Below are positions 60,501 through 64,000 of a stretch of 64,000 nucleotides of DNA, piece by piece. Position 1 is the stretch's first letter, and each line of letters opens with the position of its first letter. A model generated the notes under the pieces. It did not search any database, was not told where the DNA came from, and worked only from the letters and a program-made list of their open reading frames with translations. Origin of the DNA: Phylloscopus collybita (Eukaryota > Chordata > Aves > Passeriformes > Phylloscopidae); the NCBI GenBank assembly GCA_027886175.1, contig JAJNNQ010000100.1:1116001-1180000 (forward strand), written 5' to 3'. The position numbers and the translations under genes were made by a program.

Positions 60501-63500
60501 TGAACACCAAGAGAACAGTGCAGAAATACATCCCTGTGCAAATACCCTGAACACCAAGAGAGCAGTGCAGAAATACATCCCTGTGCCCTCCCCTCTCAGT
60601 GCCTGTGCTGCTGGAGGTGGCTCTGGGCCTGGGGCTGTGACAGCCTGTGCTGTTTTTATTCCAGCTGCAGTACCTGGTGCCAAGGCTGAGCTTGGAAGCT
60701 CGGGGAATCCTGTGTGAGGAGGTCAAACCTGCCCTGAGCTGGAGTTCCCTGTCCTGTCCCTCCCTGAACTACAGGAGAGCCAGCCTGTGCTTATGGAGGC
60801 AAGCAGGCTTCCAAGAGCTCTTGAAGGAAAAAGCATTCCAGGTGTGGATCTTTTCCATCACCCCAAATTCACCCTCTTAATTCTCACTTTTTTAGATCTG
60901 CCCTTTGCCATTTCCTTACTGGTGATCAAAAGCTTCTTGTAGGAACTTAATGCCTTCAAGTCAGGACTAAATACCTGAAAAGTTGTCTGGCAGCTGAGTG
61001 TGTGGGCTGGGATGTGTGCTCAGCCTTGTTTGATGGGGATGATAAGGCAGAAAGAGAAAACCAGAGCTAAAACTTTTGTGTCCTACTTCTTGGAAAAGCA
61101 GGAAGCTTGGCAAGCTACAGGAGCTCAGGAACTGCAGGGCAAAGGCCTGTCCATCACCCTGGCTCCCTGCTGTGCTCTCTGTGAAGTGATGGAGAGGCAA
61201 ATATCAGGAAATCCTTGCTTTTCTGGTGCTTTGTCCAAGTGCCAGGGTTCCCCTGAGCCACCTGTGCTCCTTGGGTTGCCTGGCTCAGCTTGGCTCAACC
61301 CCATCTCAGCCATTCCCTTTGTACCTCCCTTGCAAAGTCTCTGATTTGACAGACTCCTCTCTTTCTTTTTTAACCTACTTCCTTCTCAAACCAGTTTGCC
61401 TTTGTGCAGAGGAGTTTGTGGTGTTCCTAGAATGACTCCTTGTGCTTGGCTGGCTCAGTGTCCAGGGCTGGAACACCCCTGTGCTATAACCTCTCTTTGA
61501 TGCTCACACAGCCTGTCTGGCTGAGGTGCTTGGCTCATTTTACCTTTATTTCTAATAAACACACCTTCATCCTGCTATCTGGGCTTGGAGGTGATGAGTG
61601 TGCTTGGAAATGTCAAAGGGGTGGGTGTGTGTGAGACAGGCCTTATGGGATTTCCATGAATTTCTGAAAGCCAGAAGGGTTTTAGCTTGATTTTTTTTTT
61701 TTTTTTAATAAGAGAAGCAGCACAGGAACTGCCTTGGGTTGATGTCTCTTGTCTCTTAATCCACGTGGGATTGTGTCTGGAGATGAAGTGAGAGTGGGTT
61801 GCTGGCTGTTCTGCACAAGTTACTTCCCTTGCTGTTCTGCCCTGCTCCTAAATCCTGGATTTTTTTCCCAGCTGTCTTTCAGAGAGTGGCTGCTGATGGA
61901 GCTGGAAGTGTGCCCTGAAAAGGACATTCTCTCTGCTTCAGAGAGGTAAGGGCCAAGGGGCTCTCCTGGAAAGGGAGTAGTCCAGGAGTCTCCCATGAAA
62001 ATTAGGGAAAAGCATGGGAAATCAGGAAGTAAATCAACAGCTGCTGCAGGATACAAATGCCTGATGCCTGCTGTGGTTTCTCCTGAGTCCAAGCACTGCT
62101 GGAATGAGGTGTGTGAAGGCCAGGCTGGACAGGGCTTGGAGCACCCTGGGACAGTTGAAGGTGTCCCTGCCCATGGCTGGGGGTGGCACTGGCTGGGCTT
62201 TAAGGTCATTTCCAACCCAAACCATCCCATGGCTCTGTGAGGCTCACCCTGCATGTGCAGCCCCCCCCAAATCACTTGTCACAAACCCTCCCTAATTCTG
62301 GAAGCCAGAGCTGGGTGGGGTCTGCTGGAGGACCTCTTATGTCTGTTCTTACAGGGTGCTTTTATCTGAGCACACATCACTCAGCACTCTTGATGTGTCA
62401 GCTTCCCTTCACATCAAGGGAAGGGCAGCATTCCAGCAGATTCCCCATCCCCTTCCTTTTCCATGCTGCAGACAGGATTTCCATCACTGGGCCATCTATC
62501 AGAGGTACCTTCCTGCACCTTCTGCTGCTGGTGGCTGTGATGGGGACCTGGAGAAGGCCTGTGGGGTCATCACCAATGCCATCCTGGATTCCTCACTGAG
62601 GTATTCTGGGCCCTGAGGCTGTGCACTGGCAGCTTGTCCCTTCCTGGGGCTGGGGAAGCTGTTCCCTGCTGGTGTGGCTGGAAGGGGGAGCTGGGAGGTG
62701 GCCCTGTGTGACTCACCAGTCTGTGCATAAGCACCCTGCTTTGGGTGGCAGAGGTCTGGGGCTGCAGCCACAGAGAGGCCCTCAGTCTGGCTGTCCTTTT
62801 TAAGTTGGCTTTGAACTCAGGTTTGTGTGGCCAGACAAGCAGCAATGCCCTGGGGGAGTGGCTGGAGCTGGAAAAGGAGGAGGGTAGTTAGAGGAGAGCT
62901 GCTGTCTCAGCTCCAGCTTATTTAAAGCACAATGTTTTGGGCTCTGTGTTCATCTGAAGCATCTGACTGTGTTTGAACTGTGCTTTCCCCTGGGCTAGCA
63001 GGGTGAGTTCCCTCATGTCTCCCCTGATTTCAGGCTGGACCTGGGTGGCTGTGGCCAGTGGAAGGTGTCAGTCAGCCCCGAGATTCTCTGCAGGCTGCAG
63101 GTGATTCCAGACTCTGAGGTGGATGTTTAGGCCTGGAATTTGACCAAAGTGTTCCCTCATTGCTCGCTGTTGGGTGTGAGCTGAGGTCTGGGCGTTCAGA
63201 AGGGTTTTTCTTGTTGCTCTCTGGTTGTTTCAGAGAGACAAAGAGGGTTTGAGAGCAGGCTGCTGTGTGGCCCTCACTGGCTTCCCCACCACCCTGTTCA
63301 GGAGCTGGTGCTGGAGCTGAGGTGCAGGCCAAAGCTGCTTCCTGCCCAGAGACACTTCCTGCTTGAGATTCTCCAGGGCAGACTGACAGGCAGCCAGCAT
63401 GGATCTGCTCTGGGGGAGCAGCTGTGGAGGCAGCAGGAGCTGCTGCTGCACAGAAGGTGAGTGCAGGCCTGAGCAGCTGGGAAAGCCTCCAGCAGCACTG

Positions 63501-63822
63501 GTGCTGGTGTGTGCAGTGTCCTCCCCTCTGATTCCACAGCAGGTGACAGTGACACTGCAGGTCATGGGGACAGCTGTGCAAGGGATGCCTGTTCCCTGGC
63601 ACCCCCTGGAATCAGCTGTGCCATCCTGGGCTGCCAGGCTGGGTGGCACACATCTCCATGGGGAGGCTGATTCTCTCCCTGACAGTCACCTCAGTTTTCA
63701 TTCTTCCCTGCCTAAGGATCCTGGTCGGGCTGCCTGCATCCACCCTGCTCACCACCTGTTGGAAAGGGAACAAAACAGTGTTGGACTGTGACAGCTTCTT
63801 TTGTTTTGTCAACTCTGAGCTG
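35742..63822 (+). CDS. FANCA: Fanconi anaemia group A protein, exons 1-33, cut at the right edge
   Basis: FANCA is a nuclear scaffold of the core complex that monoubiquitinates FANCD2-FANCI at DNA crosslinks. Plus-strand exons: 35742-35781, 36633-36742, 38532-38604, 38762-38904, 39208-39303, 41187-41260, 42250-42365, 42962-43044, 43468-43501, 45788-45854, 46565-46677, 47283-47359, 47811-47952, 48445-48578, 49927-50037, 50419-50514, 50606-50665, 51407-51495, 51935-51995, 52088-52137, 53197-53273, 55192-55296, 56688-56836, 57624-57694, 58800-58899, 59784-59983, 60121-60217, 60665-60841, 61872-61945, 62472-62600, 63034-63100, 63302-63456, 63717-63822. They join in phase to about 1092 codons of roughly 1450. 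Most lengths equal the human ones as I recall them (110, 143, 96, 74, 83, 34, 67, 113, 77, 142, 134, 111). Conserved text includes [32 protein letters not shown] and [13 protein letters not shown] basic RARKRR near residue 16 suggests the nuclear signal. Intron 7 is GC-AG. Exon 3 is the least certain. Confidence 0.96.
36205..36228. repeat. Poly(A) run in FANCA intron 1
   Basis: Uninterrupted A run of over 20 bases. No clear retroposed gene lies upstream of it. Confidence 0.85.
36718..37333 (+). repeat. FANCA: 56-bp minisatellite, 11 copies, spanning the FANCA exon 2 splice donor
   Basis: Eleven head-to-tail copies in exact 56-bp steps (starts at 36718, 36774, 36830 and so on to 37278). Copy 1 straddles the exon 2 / intron 2 border at 36742/36743. 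Each unit therefore repeats the last 25 bases of exon 2 (from GAACCTGG to CTGGAG) followed by the donor GTGGGAATGG and 21 bases of intron. Copies differ mainly at one base (GGGGAT, GGGGAC or GGGGAG), in the order T C G T G C T C T G C. All three plus-strand frames are open through the array. Confidence 0.95.
37334..38531. other. Remainder of FANCA intron 2, with a possible relict or alternative exon
   Basis: Contains an AT-rich near-palindrome at about 37455-37492 and an open stretch at 37911-38181. The start of that stretch encodes [14 protein letters not shown], resembling the segment encoded by human FANCA exon 3. It ends at a usable donor (AAAAG then GTAAAA at 38182) in the phase needed for exon 4. 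No acceptor in the phase left by exon 2 is present, so it is not placed in the gene model. Confidence 0.4.
40637..40955. repeat. AT-rich tandem repeat of about 62 bp in FANCA intron 5
   Basis: Six copies with 'TATTCCAGAGGAAATGCTG' followed by 'TTAATATATCATTAATA'. Anchors fall near 40641, 40705, 40766, 40827, 40879 and 40941; one copy is about 10 bases short. Confidence 0.9.
41267..41310. repeat. (GGGCT)n repeat directly after the FANCA exon 6 donor
   Basis: About eight GGGCT units beginning six bases inside intron 6. The G triplets sit where GGG-binding splicing factors commonly act, but no effect can be shown from sequence. Confidence 0.9.
41655..41792 (+). mobile_element. CR1 LINE 3' fragment (FANCA intron 6)
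   Basis: 'GGCTTGGAGCAACCTGGTCT', 'AAGGTGTCCCTGCCCC' and 'GAACCCAAACCATTGCATT' in CR1 order. Confidence 0.82.
43502..45787. other. FANCA intron 9
   Basis: 2.3 kb intron. It contains a (GGA)n run at about 44604-44630 and a poly(T) run at about 45115-45135. No gene or clear transposon is seen. Confidence 0.5.
49430..49796 (+). mobile_element. CR1 LINE 3' fragment (FANCA intron 14)
   Basis: CR1 blocks in order: 'AGCTCACCTGGAGAAGGGAA', 'GGGATATTGGGAAGGAATTC', 'GGTGTCCCTGCCCATGGC' and 'CCCAAACCATTCCATGAC'. Confidence 0.9.
51534..51584. repeat. (TAA)n microsatellite in FANCA intron 18
   Basis: About 16-17 perfect TAA units starting about 40 bases after the exon 18 donor. Confidence 0.95.
54066..54222. 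repeat. (GGGCT/GAGCT)n pentanucleotide array in FANCA intron 21
   Basis: About 30 units of GGGCT, GAGCT and GGCCG in 5-bp register, directly left of a (GGGAT)n array. Confidence 0.92.
54240..54370. repeat. (GGGAT)n microsatellite in FANCA intron 21
   Basis: A broken start (GGGATCTGTGGGAT) is followed by about 20 perfect GGGAT units on the plus strand, the FANCA sense strand. Runs of G3 with 2-base loops can form a G-quadruplex in DNA and RNA. Confidence 0.95.
55636..55940 (-). mobile_element. LTR-like retroviral repeat, copy B (FANCA intron 22)
   Basis: Related to the copy at 32027-32305. The minus strand shares GGTGGGCACA-type sequence, GACCAATGGTT, a TATA-like ATAAAGG, AATAAACC and the end CCACAGCGACA. 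No target duplication was found. Antisense to FANCA. Confidence 0.65.
56083..56638 (-). mobile_element. Solo LTR of an endogenous retrovirus with 6-bp target duplication (FANCA intron 22)
   Basis: A 556-bp element that, on the minus strand, begins TGTTGGGGAGGATG and ends TTTTCTAACA, the TG...CA ends of an LTR. It has AATAAAGCACG about 70 bases before its 3' end. It is flanked by the perfect direct repeat CTGGTT at 56077-56082 and 56639-56644. There is no internal gag, pol or env, so this is a solo LTR left by recombination. A 6-bp duplication suits class II (beta-retrovirus-like) elements. It ends 49 bases before FANCA exon 23. Confidence 0.85.
60286..60597. repeat. 48-bp minisatellite in FANCA intron 27
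   Basis: About 6.5 copies of a 48-bp unit containing CCTGTGCAAACACCCC and AACACCAAGAGAGCAGTGCA. One copy has an extra short insertion (AGAAATCC near 60478) and one lacks a base near 60547. Open frames through it are repeat artefacts. Confidence 0.93.
62095..62245 (+). mobile_element. CR1 LINE 3' fragment (FANCA intron 29)
   Basis: 'GGCCAGGCTGGACAGGGCTT', 'AGGTGTCCCTGCCCATGG' and 'CAACCCAAACCATCCCATGG' in CR1 order. Confidence 0.85.
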
Positions 63823-63894
63823 GTAGGTGTTGTGAGCCAGAGGGTGATTGCTCATTGGTAAATGCTCGAGATAAAGACCTTAAATTTGAATTTA

Positions 63895-64000
63895 GGGAAG
63901 GAGGTCGCATCCCAACCACCCAGAAAAGCTGTGGCTGCCCCATCCCTGGAAGTGTTCAAGGCCAGGCTGGAGCAACCTGGTCTGTGGAGGGTGTTCCTGT
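63895..64000 (+). mobile_element. CR1 LINE 3' fragment, cut by the right edge (FANCA intron 33)
   Basis: 'AAAGCTGTGGCTGCCCCATC', 'AAGGCCAGGCTGGAGCAACC' and 'GGTCTGTGGAGGGTGTTCC' match CR1 tails; the 3' end lies outside the window. Confidence 0.8.

Noticed and set aside
60264..60726. Frames of 139-194 codons on both strands
   Set aside because: Translations of the 48-bp minisatellite; the true coding exon starts at 60665 on the plus strand.

Overview
This is vertebrate nuclear DNA, and almost certainly from a bird, probably a songbird. The support is an intact 314-codon avian-type melanocortin-1 receptor, many 3' fragments of chicken-repeat-1 (CR1) LINEs on both strands, retroviral LTRs, short introns with GT-AG splice sites and CpG-island promoters. 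The species call is inference. I see no bacterial operons, CRISPR arrays or plasmid features. The gene order TUBB3 - MC1R - TCF25 - SPIRE2 - FANCA is the same block known from human 16q24.3 and chicken chromosome 11.

Layout. 1-2632 (minus): TUBB3 exons 1-3 and most of exon 4, cut by the left edge; class III beta-tubulin is identified by Cys124 and Ser239. 3557-4501 (minus): MC1R, single exon, complete. 6428-22471 (minus): TCF25, 18 coding exons, 678 codons, no frame breaks. 23383-30017 (minus): SPIRE2, 15 coding exons, 697 codons. 30018-35741: intergenic DNA with a large degenerate pentanucleotide array, an LTR-like fragment and two adjacent CR1 copies. 35742-63822 (plus): FANCA exons 1-33, about 1092 codons; the remaining exons lie past the right edge. 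FANCA runs head-to-head with SPIRE2.

The genes do not form one pathway. TUBB3 is a neuronal tubulin, MC1R sets melanin type, TCF25 works in ribosome-associated quality control, SPIRE2 nucleates actin, and FANCA is a Fanconi anaemia core-complex subunit. TCF25, MC1R and TUBB3 lie in tandem, the arrangement that gives MC1R-TUBB3 chimeric transcripts in human.

The most unusual feature is an 11-copy, 56-bp minisatellite at 36718-37333. It begins inside FANCA exon 2 and has copied the last 25 bases of that exon with its splice donor, so 11 near-identical donors stand in a row with all three forward frames open. Other points are a GC-AG intron (FANCA intron 7), an in-frame alternative acceptor before exon 30, a solo LTR with a perfect 6-bp target duplication in intron 22, an array of perfect GGTAAGT motifs antisense in SPIRE2 intron 1, and repeated (GGGAT)n arrays able to form G-quadruplexes. 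Exon borders were read by eye from splice signals, phase and protein similarity; comparisons with human exon sizes are from memory.
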